Shown here: positions 54,023 to 61,496 of the stretch, piece after piece | Numbering within the stretch: position 1 is the first letter of the stretch | How the letters are laid out: each line of letters starts with the position of its first letter | Source: Hydrogenophaga sp. | GTDB lineage: Bacteria > Pseudomonadota > Gammaproteobacteria > Burkholderiales > Burkholderiaceae_C | Length of the DNA stretch: 64,000 nucleotides | Assembly: GCF_025699295.1 (NCBI RefSeq) | Contig: NZ_JAILWB010000002.1 | Location: forward strand, 248,001 to 312,000 | Reading direction: 5' to 3' | Program-made: the position numbers and the translations under genes | The notes under the pieces: generated by a model | Seen by the model: the letters and a program-made list of their open reading frames with translations, nothing else | What the model was told of the DNA's origin: nothing | Database searches by the model: none

Positions 54023-54540
54023 GTGCACCTGGTCTCGACCCGCGGGTGCTGGATGCCCTGCAGAACGCCAGCAGCCTGGAGCTGTTCCAGCTGAGCACGC
54101 TGATCGATCGACTGCTGGCCGATCCGCGGCGCATCATTGCCGTGCGCAAGGACATGCACCTGGGCCAGACAGTGCGCTTTGTGGACTGGCGCGATGGCAG
54201 CCTGCGCGAGGGCAAGGTCGTGGCCATGCGCGAGGCACAGGTGACGTTGCAGGACGTGCGAGAGCGCAAGGAGTGGAAGCTGCCCTACGCCGCGATCGAA
54301 CCGCCGCAGCCCGACCCTGCGGCACATGTTCAAGCGGTGGCGCCTGAACCGCCAGCTGCGCAGCGACCGACGCGCAACGACTTCCGATGTGGCGAGAAGG
54401 TGGCCTTCGAGGACAAGTACCTGCAGACCGTGGTGGGCACCATCGTGCGCATCAACAGCCGCACCGCCACCATCGACCCTGGCGACGGCACCCATTGGCG
54501 CGTCGGCTTCGCCCTGCTGCGCCACGTCCTGGACGTTTGA
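54019..54540 (+). CDS. IS66-associated accessory protein, unknown function
   Basis: The 173-residue protein is translated from an ATG overlapping the tnpC stop and lies inside the IS ends. It has two similar segments (LGQTVRFVDWRDGSLREGKVVAM and GEKVAFEDKYLQTVVGTIVRIN) that look like small SH3/Tudor-like barrels. No function is known to me. Some IS66 relatives carry such an extra ORF. Confidence 0.7.
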   Translation: MSAPGLDPRVLDALQNASSLELFQLSTLIDRLLADPRRIIAVRKDMHLGQTVRFVDWRDGSLREGKVVAMREAQVTLQDVRERKEWKLPYAAIEPPQPDPAAHVQAVAPEPPAAQRPTRNDFRCGEKVAFEDKYLQTVVGTIVRINSRTATIDPGDGTHWRVGFALLRHVLDV

Positions 54541-54582
54541 ATGCCTCCCTCCTCGTCAAGAGGGTGTTGAGGCGACGCTTAC

Positions 54583-55169
54583 GATCAGCGTGAGCCGACC
54601 GGGTTAGTACCAAGGAAGCTTGTGATACCGTCAAGCCACCCTTGAATACCGTCTTCGCCCCCTGGAGCGAGCACCCGATACCGTCATTACGTTACAGAAC
54701 ATGACACTTTCGCTTTCCAAACGCTGTCACGAACCATCAATGAGTGAGATCGGGAGCAAGGCCCCCTGTGAAGGGCTCTCGAACGCGACGGTAGATCTGT
54801 CGGTATCGAGGCCGTTCTCGCCCTGCAAACAGCGCGATTTTCCTCTGAGCCGCGACCGACTATTGACAATAGAGTGGGAGTGATCTGAGACCGTTCAGGG
54901 CCTTTCAACGACGGTCCGAGTTTGGTTACGGTGTACCTGAGGGTATGAAGCGGCGGCATCGCGGCAAGTTTAATGCGCCGCACAGGAGAAGGCAAAGTGC
55001 TTCAAGCTCAGACGGACGGATCGAGTTGATCGTCTGGACACCACCCCATTTGCGCTTTTGTCAGACAGCAGAACCGCTTGAAACCGGAATATGTCACGGT
55101 TGAATATATTGCGGGCGTTTCCGGTGCTAGTTAAACTGAAAATCAAAAATCGGTAACTAAAACATCGCG
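54583..55169. other. Intergenic region between IS66 and the polysaccharide genes
   Basis: No gene is supported in these 587 bp. ATACCGTC recurs three times (about 54624, 54646 and 54671), perhaps remains of an element. The segment near 55127-55143 (AGTTAAACTGAAAAT) recurs near 58867 before the decayed second aminotransferase copy, so the duplicated unit included upstream sequence. The promoter of the aminotransferase operon should lie near 55100. Confidence 0.55.
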
Positions 55170-56390
55170 ATGACCTACAGCCCAAGTATCGATTTTCCAG
55201 CGGAAGTCAATTGGGCTGCATTTGTCCGAAATGGCGGTATTGCAGAAGATCGCCTGGTCGGTTCTCGAGGGGAGACTGAACTACCCCACGACCAGTCGCT
55301 CTTCGTCACACGCCCGGCGCTGCCGCCGCTGCACGAGCTCATGCCGCTGCTTGAAGACATCTGGTCGAGCCGCGTGCTCAGCAATGACGGTAAATACCAC
55401 GAGGCCTTCGAGCGCGAGCTGGCCAGCTATCTGCAGGTTCCACACGTTGTGCTGGTGTCCAATGCGACGTTAGGCTTGCTTCTTGCCTTGCGTGATAGCG
55501 GCATGCGCGGCAAGGTGCTCACCACGCCGTTCTCGTTTGTCGGCACCAGCCATGCATTGACCTTTGCGGGGCTGGATCCCGTGTTTGTCGACATTGACGC
55601 GGACACACTCAACATCGACCCGGTTCGCCTGGAGGAGGCGATGGACGAGACCATCACGGGCATCCTGCCGGTGCACTGCTTTGGCCGCTCCTGTGATGTC
55701 GACAGCATCGCGGTGATCGCCGATCGGCACAGGGTCCCTGTGGTCTACGATGCAGCGCACGCGTTTGGCGTCTGCGACGAGGGCGGCAGCATCCTGCGCC
55801 ATGGCGACTATGCCGTGCTGAGCTTCCACGCCACCAAGGTGTTCAACACTTTCGAGGGCGGAGCCGTGATCTGCCGCAGCGAGGAGAGCAAGCGGTCGAT
55901 CGATCTGCTGCGCAAATTCGGCATCGTGGACGAAACCCATGTCGAACTCACAGGCCTGAACGCCAAGCTGAACGAGTTCCAATGTGCCTTGGGCTGCGTG
56001 CAGTTGCGGCATGTCGATGACTACATCTACCGGCGCGGCCAGATCGATGCCCGCTATCGGCAGCTCATTGCCGAGATCCCGGGGCTGCGCATGCTTGCCC
56101 CCGCGTCCGGTGGCAAGCGCAATCACTACAGTTTCCCCATTCTGGTGGAGCCCGGCTATCCGCTCTCGCGCGATGCGCTGATGCACAAATTGCGCGCGCA
56201 TGGCGTGGTGGCACGCAAGTATTTCAGTCCGTTGATCTCCGACTTGCCGATGTACCGGGATCGGCCATCCGCGGCTGCGCACAATCTGCCGGTTGCACAA
56301 CGGATTTCTTCCAGCATCCTGTGCCTGCCTATGTTCCCGGACCTCTCCGAGCAGGATCAGCAGCGCGTCATCAGCCTGCTCCACCACTGA
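55170..56390 (+). CDS. DegT/DnrJ/EryC1-family aminotransferase
   Basis: The 406-residue PLP enzyme has the DegT pattern: LVSNATLGLLLAL (about 95-107), VVYDAAHAFG with Asp194, and FHATKVFNTFEGGAV with the PLP Lys223. These enzymes transfer an amino group to a nucleotide-linked keto-sugar for surface polysaccharide or glycolipid synthesis. Two glycosyltransferase genes follow on the same strand. A decayed copy of the gene lies at about 58.92-59.22 kb. Confidence 0.9.
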   Translation: MTYSPSIDFPAEVNWAAFVRNGGIAEDRLVGSRGETELPHDQSLFVTRPALPPLHELMPLLEDIWSSRVLSNDGKYHEAFERELASYLQVPHVVLVSNATLGLLLALRDSGMRGKVLTTPFSFVGTSHALTFAGLDPVFVDIDADTLNIDPVRLEEAMDETITGILPVHCFGRSCDVDSIAVIADRHRVPVVYDAAHAFGVCDEGGSILRHGDYAVLSFHATKVFNTFEGGAVICRSEESKRSIDLLRKFGIVDETHVELTGLNAKLNEFQCALGCVQLRHVDDYIYRRGQIDARYRQLIAEIPGLRMLAPASGGKRNHYSFPILVEPGYPLSRDALMHKLRAHGVVARKYFSPLISDLPMYRDRPSAAAHNLPVAQRISSSILCLPMFPDLSEQDQQRVISLLHH

Positions 56391-56402
56391 AGCCAAAGAC
56401 CG

Positions 56403-57482
56403 ATGATGCGTATCAACGCAGCCTTGCTCGCGCGCATGGCACGGCGCATGGTCTGCAGGAGCGCGCCGGACATCAGGTCCCTCACCAGCAAGAACTGGAC
56501 GCTATGTCCCGCTGAAGAGGCGTGGACCCCGCCGGCCATTCACCTGCCCGGCGAAGTGGATCGCATACGTGGTCTGTCGCCCTGGCGTGAACGCAACAGC
56601 GAAATGGGTCTCATCGCCGGAGGCAGGATCAGCCACGCAGCTTCACAGGCACACCTGCTGGAAAACGTGGAACTGGTCGGTGCCTGGCTCTACAAGGGCG
56701 CGGCTGCTGCCCAGCCGGGTTATGGCAAACGCGAGTGGCTACTGCGCAACGCGCCACCAGTGCAACGACTTGTCGAGACGCACCTCATCACCGCCAGCAC
56801 GGGCAGCCATTTTTTCGGCTGTCTGATGCTTGACGACTACCCGCTGGCGCTGCTCCCCGAGGCAGGTGCACATTGCACGCTGATGCTGACGCAGGGGTAC
56901 CCGCATGACATGGCCTACCGGCAGATGCTGGGCCTTGCGCATGGAACACCTGTGGAGCGGGCGCGCATCGACAAACTCATTCTCTACACCGACTTTGCGC
57001 AGAATTCCCTGAAGGCCAGCAGGTATGAAACCCTGCGCGCGAGACTGCACCGGGGTGTACAACGCCCGGGTCTGCCGGGTGCCGGCGTATACCTGCGCCG
57101 CGGTCGCACCGGTGAATTGCGCTTGCTGGAGAACGAGGCGCAGATCGAGCGCACGCTGGAGAAACTGGGATTCGAGATTCTCGATCCGATGGCGCTGGGC
57201 GCCGAGGAGATCGCTTGCCGCACGCTGGACGCTCCGCTGGTGGTGGCCGTCGAAGGCAGCCAGCTGTCGCACGCCATTTACAGCGCATCGCCCGATGCCG
57301 TGTTCGTGGTCTTGCAACCACCGGCCCGTTTTGCCATGGCTTACAAGGAATATACCGACCGGGTTGGTATGCGTTTCGCCTTTCTGGTGGGAGAACAAGC
57401 GGAGGAGGGTTTTACAGTCTCACCCGATCATCTGCTGCGCCTGCTGGACCTCGTGAACACTGTAAGGTCGAAGACCACGTGA
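56403..57482 (+). CDS. GT61-like glycosyltransferase (copy 1)
   Basis: The 359-residue protein resembles the DUF563/GT61 family of capsule and exopolysaccharide enzymes: GSHFFGCLMLDDYPLAL, VYLRRGRTGELRLLENEAQIERTLEKLGF and VEGSQLSHAIYSASPDAVFVVLQPP. No signal or membrane segment is seen. It lies 12 bp after the aminotransferase and overlaps the next glycosyltransferase start. A clearly related second copy is at 59260-60330. The family call is from pattern memory. Confidence 0.75.
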   Translation: MMRINAALLARMARRMVCRSAPDIRSLTSKNWTLCPAEEAWTPPAIHLPGEVDRIRGLSPWRERNSEMGLIAGGRISHAASQAHLLENVELVGAWLYKGAAAAQPGYGKREWLLRNAPPVQRLVETHLITASTGSHFFGCLMLDDYPLALLPEAGAHCTLMLTQGYPHDMAYRQMLGLAHGTPVERARIDKLILYTDFAQNSLKASRYETLRARLHRGVQRPGLPGAGVYLRRGRTGELRLLENEAQIERTLEKLGFEILDPMALGAEEIACRTLDAPLVVAVEGSQLSHAIYSASPDAVFVVLQPPARFAMAYKEYTDRVGMRFAFLVGEQAEEGFTVSPDHLLRLLDLVNTVRSKTT

Positions 57483-58690
57483 TGAACGCTCCAACTGAAC
57501 TCATATTGCTGCCAAGCCTCAGAGCCCGCGTTGGCGCCAAGGGCGGGGTGATGCTGACGCAGAAGTACCTGGACGGAGCAGCGGCCTATGCGCGCGCCTG
57601 GCCGGGGCCGGTGACATCGCTGCTGCGTCCCGACAACTCAACCTCGTGGGACATGGATGCCATCGAGATCGATCCCGGGGACTACAGCCGTGACGGCCAT
57701 GCGGTCGAGATGTTCCCGACCGAAAGCCAGGCGCTGGCGACACGCCTTTCGAACGCCGCCCTGGTGTTTCCATTTCTTGCACCTTCGGAACAGGGCACGC
57801 TGGCAACGTGCCGCCGGTTGCAGGTGCCTGTGGTCTTTGGTACCGAGTATTCGGCTGTAACAGAGCGGCAGATCATCGATTCGGAGACACGCAATCCGTT
57901 GCTGCGCTGGCGCCGCAAGGTCTGGGCGGCGAAAGCCGAGAAAACCCGATTGCAGATGCTTCGCCACGCCGCCGGCGTGCAGTGCAGTGGCACGCCGACC
58001 TATGACGTCTATCGCCATCACAACGTCAACCCGCTGCTGTTTTTCGACAGTCGCGTCCCGCTCGCAGACGTCCTTTCGGAACACCAGATCATGCTGAAGG
58101 CGCAGGCCATGCAAACTGCGATGCCACTGCGGCTGATTTTTGGCGGGCGGCTGATCGCCATGAAAGGCGTGATGGATCTGCCCGAGGTCGCAGCAGAGTT
58201 GCAGCGGCTGGGCGTGGATTTCCAGCTTGACATCTATGGCCAGGGGGATCTTGAACCTCGGCTGCGCAAACGCATCGTGGCTCTCGGTCTGCAGGCCCGC
58301 GTGCGGCTGCAAGGCGTCCTCGATTTCACAGCAGGCTGGCTGCCTCGGCTCCGCCAGCACGCTGACGTGTTCGTTTGTTGCCACCCTCAAGGCGATCCTT
58401 CTTCCACCTACCCGGAGGTGATGTCCTGCGGTGTACCCATCGTCGGATATGACAATGAGGCCTTCGCCGGCATTGTCCGTGAGTCGAAAAGCGGATGGGT
58501 CTCACCGATCGGCGACCCCAAAGCCCTGGCTGGGCGATTGGCGCAGCTTGCCAAGCAACGCGAAGCCCTGGCCGCCGCAGCCCACCAGGCGGTGGCGTTC
58601 GCTCGAGAGCATGCGTTCGAGTGCACCTTCGCCCGGCGCAGCGCGCATCTGATGGCATGCAGCCGGTTACCCGGGAAACCCGAGCGGTAG
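57482..58690 (+). CDS. Glycosyltransferase, GT4/GT1 family
   Basis: The 402-residue protein has a GT-B layout. The C-terminal domain has LRLIFGGRLIAMKGVMDLPEVAAELQ (about 218-243), the IYGQGDLEPRLRKRI segment, and the donor-site STYPEVMSCGVPIVGYDNEAFAGIV (about 308-332). It adds a sugar from a nucleotide donor to a growing glycan. It overlaps the GT61 stop codon. Its first 269 coding bases after codon 5 recur exactly in the truncated copy at 60353-60621. Confidence 0.87.
   Translation: MNAPTELILLPSLRARVGAKGGVMLTQKYLDGAAAYARAWPGPVTSLLRPDNSTSWDMDAIEIDPGDYSRDGHAVEMFPTESQALATRLSNAALVFPFLAPSEQGTLATCRRLQVPVVFGTEYSAVTERQIIDSETRNPLLRWRRKVWAAKAEKTRLQMLRHAAGVQCSGTPTYDVYRHHNVNPLLFFDSRVPLADVLSEHQIMLKAQAMQTAMPLRLIFGGRLIAMKGVMDLPEVAAELQRLGVDFQLDIYGQGDLEPRLRKRIVALGLQARVRLQGVLDFTAGWLPRLRQHADVFVCCHPQGDPSSTYPEVMSCGVPIVGYDNEAFAGIVRESKSGWVSPIGDPKALAGRLAQLAKQREALAAAAHQAVAFAREHAFECTFARRSAHLMACSRLPGKPER
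57497..57765 (+). repeat. 269-bp direct repeat, copy 1
   Basis: Read base by base, this stretch is identical to 60353-60621. It covers the 5' part of the glycosyltransferase gene. Flanking sequence in both directions is only partly similar. Confidence 0.92.
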
Positions 58691-58921
58691 AAACCGGAAC
58701 GGGAGCCCTGCCTCAGGGACGGAGCCGTTCGAGCACATGGCTCGGGTCGCGTCACTTCTTGCGTTGAGCATGCCGCCGGTTCGCGTTGCCTGCGGATACT
58801 GGCGAAACAGCGTGGCGAGGTCGAAGGCGCGGGTGGCATGCACGCCCGAGAGCTGTCCTTCATTGCAGTTAAACTGAAAATGGTGCCACTTCGGAAGATC
58901 GCTCTGATCCAGGCGCGTAAG

Positions 58922-59219
58922 CGAATAGGTGCTCACCACGCCGTCTTCGTTTGTCGGTACCCGCCATGCACTGACCTTGATTGGGCTCGAATCTGTGATC
59001 GACCTATTGCGCAAACTCGGCATCGTGAATGAACCGCAGAAGTGCCATGCGCTCGGCGTGAAGACCTGCAAGTTTTTTTGGCCGTTGATCTCCAATTTGC
59101 CGTCGTATCGGGAGCGGTCATTGGCGAATGTGCCCAGTCTGCCCATTGCTCGGCGGATTTTCTCCATCATCCTGTGCCTGCCCAGGTTCCCTGATCTCTG
59201 CGCGCAGGATCGGTATTGA
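58922..59219 (+). pseudogene. Decayed second copy of the DegT aminotransferase
   Basis: Fragments match the intact aminotransferase in order, with two large internal deletions: the LTTPSSFVGTRHALT segment (intact copy near residue 118), then IDLLRKLGIVNE (near 243), then KFFWPLISNLPSYRER and RRIFSIILCLPRFPDL (near 350-395). The PLP lysine region is absent, so no active enzyme could be made. Confidence 0.85.
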
Positions 59220-59259
59220 ATGGTCAGCTCTTTCACAACGCCTGAAACACGGTACCGCG

Positions 59260-60330
59260 ATGCCGATTAACACGCCTCTGCTGAAGCGCATGTTGAAGCG
59301 CGTGACGGGGGGAAAGGCAGTGGACATCAGGACCCAGGCCAGCAAGACCTGGGTTCTCTGCCCGGCAGAAGAAGCGCATACCCCACCGGCGATTCACCTG
59401 CCCGGCGAGATAGATCGCATCCAGTCCGTGTCGCCCTGGCGCATGCACGATGCGGAGCTGGCAAGCATCCATGGAGGGCAGGTTCGCCACGCGAGCTCGG
59501 AAGCTCATTTGCTGGAGGATGTGGAACTTGCTGGTGCCTTTCTTTACAAGGACGCGGCCGTTTCGCAACCGGGTTTTGGCAAACGGCATTGGTGGCTGTC
59601 AGGCTCCATCCCCCTCGAGCGCTACACGGAGTCACACCTGATCACCAGCCACATGGGCAGCCATTTCTTTGGCACCTTGCTCCTCGACGACTACCCATTG
59701 GCGCTTCTGCCGCCAGAAGGTGCGCACCGCTTGCCGATGTGTACCCAGCCCTCCCGGCACAACGCCCAGTACCGTGAACTCCTGGAACTGCCGATGAGCC
59801 TGCCCGTACAGCGGGCGCGAATCGACAGGCTGATCGTGTATACGGATTTCGCCCAGAACTCGCTGAAGGTCAAGCGATACGAGGTCCTCAGGACCGCGCT
59901 CAGGAGAAACTGCCCTCGCACAGCGACATCCTCGGCGGGTGTCTATCTGCGCCGCGGCCGCTCGGGTGAGCTGCGGCTGCTTGACAACGAAGCCCAGGTT
60001 GAGGAAATGCTGGCTGGCATGGGTTTCGACATCATCGATCCCATGGTACTTACCGCCGCCGAGATCTCGAGCCGCACGCTTGACGCGCCTCTGGTGATAT
60101 CTGTCGAAGGAAGTCATTTGTCGCATGCCATTTTCAGCGCATCAGATACCGCGACCTTTGTGGTGCTGCAACCGCCGGACCGCCTTTGCATGACCTACAA
60201 GGAATACACCGATCAGATGGGCAGCATGCGTTTCGCCTTCCTCGTGGGCGATCGTTCGGCCCAGGGCTTTCGGGTAGAACCCGATCACCTCAAACGTCTG
60301 CTGGACCTGGTCGCAACAGTGGCCCGGTGA
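59260..60330 (+). CDS. GT61-like glycosyltransferase (copy 2)
   Basis: The 356-residue protein aligns along its full length with the protein of 56403-57482, with many substitutions (for example GSHFFGTLLLDDYPLAL, VYLRRGRSGELRLLDNEAQVEEML and VEGSHLSHAIFSASDTATFVVL). The reading frame is intact, unlike the flanking aminotransferase and GT4 copies. It may have kept or changed function. The ATG at 59260 aligns with the start of copy 1. Confidence 0.75.
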   Translation: MPINTPLLKRMLKRVTGGKAVDIRTQASKTWVLCPAEEAHTPPAIHLPGEIDRIQSVSPWRMHDAELASIHGGQVRHASSEAHLLEDVELAGAFLYKDAAVSQPGFGKRHWWLSGSIPLERYTESHLITSHMGSHFFGTLLLDDYPLALLPPEGAHRLPMCTQPSRHNAQYRELLELPMSLPVQRARIDRLIVYTDFAQNSLKVKRYEVLRTALRRNCPRTATSSAGVYLRRGRSGELRLLDNEAQVEEMLAGMGFDIIDPMVLTAAEISSRTLDAPLVISVEGSHLSHAIFSASDTATFVVLQPPDRLCMTYKEYTDQMGSMRFAFLVGDRSAQGFRVEPDHLKRLLDLVATVAR

Positions 60331-60337
60331 ACGGCGG

Positions 60338-60729
60338 ATGACCGCGCCGGCGGAACTCATATTGCTGCCAAGCCTCAGAGCCCGCGTTGGCGCCAAGGGC
60401 GGGGTGATGCTGACGCAGAAGTACCTGGACGGAGCAGCGGCCTATGCGCGCGCCTGGCCGGGGCCGGTGACATCGCTGCTGCGTCCCGACAACTCAACCT
60501 CGTGGGACATGGATGCCATCGAGATCGATCCCGGGGACTACAGCCGTGACGGCCATGCGGTCGAGATGTTCCCGACCGAAAGCCAGGCGCTGGCGACACG
60601 CCTTTCGAACGCCGCCCTGGTTACCCGGAGGTGGCGTTCGCCCGAGAGCATGCGTTCGAGCGCACCTTCGCCCGGCGTAGCGCGCACCTGGTCGCGTGCA
60701 GCCGGCTGCACGGGAAATTCAAGCGGTAG
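60338..60729 (+). pseudogene. Truncated second copy of the GT4-like glycosyltransferase
   Basis: The first 90 or so codons are nearly identical to the gene at 57482, then a deletion joins them to sequence matching the extreme 3' end of the intact gene (the AFAREHAFE...FARRSAH region). The join is out of frame, so the natural frame ends at 60742 with unrelated residues. The whole nucleotide-sugar binding domain is missing. Confidence 0.9.
60353..60621 (+). repeat. 269-bp direct repeat, copy 2
   Basis: Identical to 57497-57765. The identity ends exactly at the deletion join inside the truncated glycosyltransferase copy. The neighbouring GT61 copies are clearly diverged, so this segment was exchanged or copied later. 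Confidence 0.92.
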
Positions 60730-60772
60730 AGGTTGCGCTTGAAGCGCCAGCTTGAGAGCGTCTGTTCCGAGC

Positions 60773-61150
60773 TCAGACGCGGATCACCTCGCCCTTGAGT
60801 GACCACAGGATGGTCAGCACGTCGTTGCGGGTGGTCGCATCGATGCCGTTGCTCTCCAGCGCTGCCATCGCGTCGTCGATCACGGCGACGAATTCCTGCT
60901 CACTGATGTTCATTCCCTTGTGCGTGGCCAGCATGTCCTGGCCGGTGTAGGTTTCGGGGCCGCCAGCACCGGCGCAGAAGAATTCGATCACGCGCTGTTC
61001 CACCTTCTTCATGTCGCGCCCGGCGTAGCGGATGCTCACCAGCGGGTTGGCCATGTGGTTGCCGATCAGTGTGCGCGTGATGCGGGTGATGCCTTCGTGC
61101 CTGCCGAGTCGGTCATACAGCGATGTCGTGGTCTGCGTGGTGGTGTCCAT
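60773..61150 (-). CDS. Group 1 truncated haemoglobin
   Basis: The 125-residue protein is a truncated globin: SLYDRLGRHEGITRITRTLIGN at the start, NPLVSIRYAGRDMKKVEQRVIEFF in the middle, and TGQDMLATHKGMNISEQEFVAVI with the proximal His. Such globins bind oxygen or nitric oxide. AAGGAGCAC lies before the ATG. It is downstream of a possible 60-residue gene on the same strand. Confidence 0.92.
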   Translation of the reverse strand: MDTTTQTTTSLYDRLGRHEGITRITRTLIGNHMANPLVSIRYAGRDMKKVEQRVIEFFCAGAGGPETYTGQDMLATHKGMNISEQEFVAVIDDAMAALESNGIDATTRNDVLTILWSLKGEVIRV

Positions 61151-61201
61151 GTGTGTGCTCCTTGTGGATGAGTTGCGTTGAACTGACGGGGGCGCCGGGT
61201 C

Positions 61202-61384
61202 TCAGTGCGAGGGATGGCGCAGCAGCCGCAGCCACGACGCGTATTCGATGGCGCCAGGGTCACCGTTGGGCAGCGCCCGCTCGTGCGCTGTCCGGTCCGG
61301 CGAGCGGCTGGCTGCTTGTGCGGGCGGCTGCGCGGCGTTACGCCCTGGATAGGGCGTGCAGGAGGCGGTAGGACGGGTTTTCAT
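61202..61384 (-). CDS. Small hypothetical protein upstream of the globin
   Basis: The 60-residue Pro/Arg-rich open frame has a good ribosome site (AAGGAGATTCC before the ATG) and lies 51 bp upstream of the globin gene on the same strand. No family or motif is recognised. It may be a real small protein or a leader; the ribosome site is the main support. Confidence 0.35.
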   Translation of the reverse strand: MKTRPTASCTPYPGRNAAQPPAQAASRSPDRTAHERALPNGDPGAIEYASWLRLLRHPSH

Positions 61385-61496
61385 GGAATCTCCTTGTGAG
61401 GGGGGGTGACAACACGATGCCGGGGCGGTGTTCCTCAAACGTTCCCGTCATCCCAGGGGCTTGCGACGGTGCAGGCCGGGCCCCACACTGCGTGGC

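Larger units (their letters stand above)
51590..54582 (+). mobile_element. IS66-family insertion sequence with four ORFs
   Basis: The element is 2,993 bp. The left end GTAATCGTGGCCTCAA and the right end, read on the opposite strand, GTAAGCGTCGCCTCAA are imperfect terminal inverted repeats. The 8 bp outside each end are identical, GATCAGCG (51582-51589 and 54583-54590), the target duplication length of IS66. The tnpA, tnpB, tnpC genes and a fourth ORF overlap or follow closely. The intact ends and duplication indicate a single recent insertion. Confidence 0.95.

Noticed and set aside
54620-54685. Three ATACCGTC repeats as IS ends or iterons
   Set aside because: The spacing is irregular and no transposase or replication gene is adjacent; too short for a firm call.
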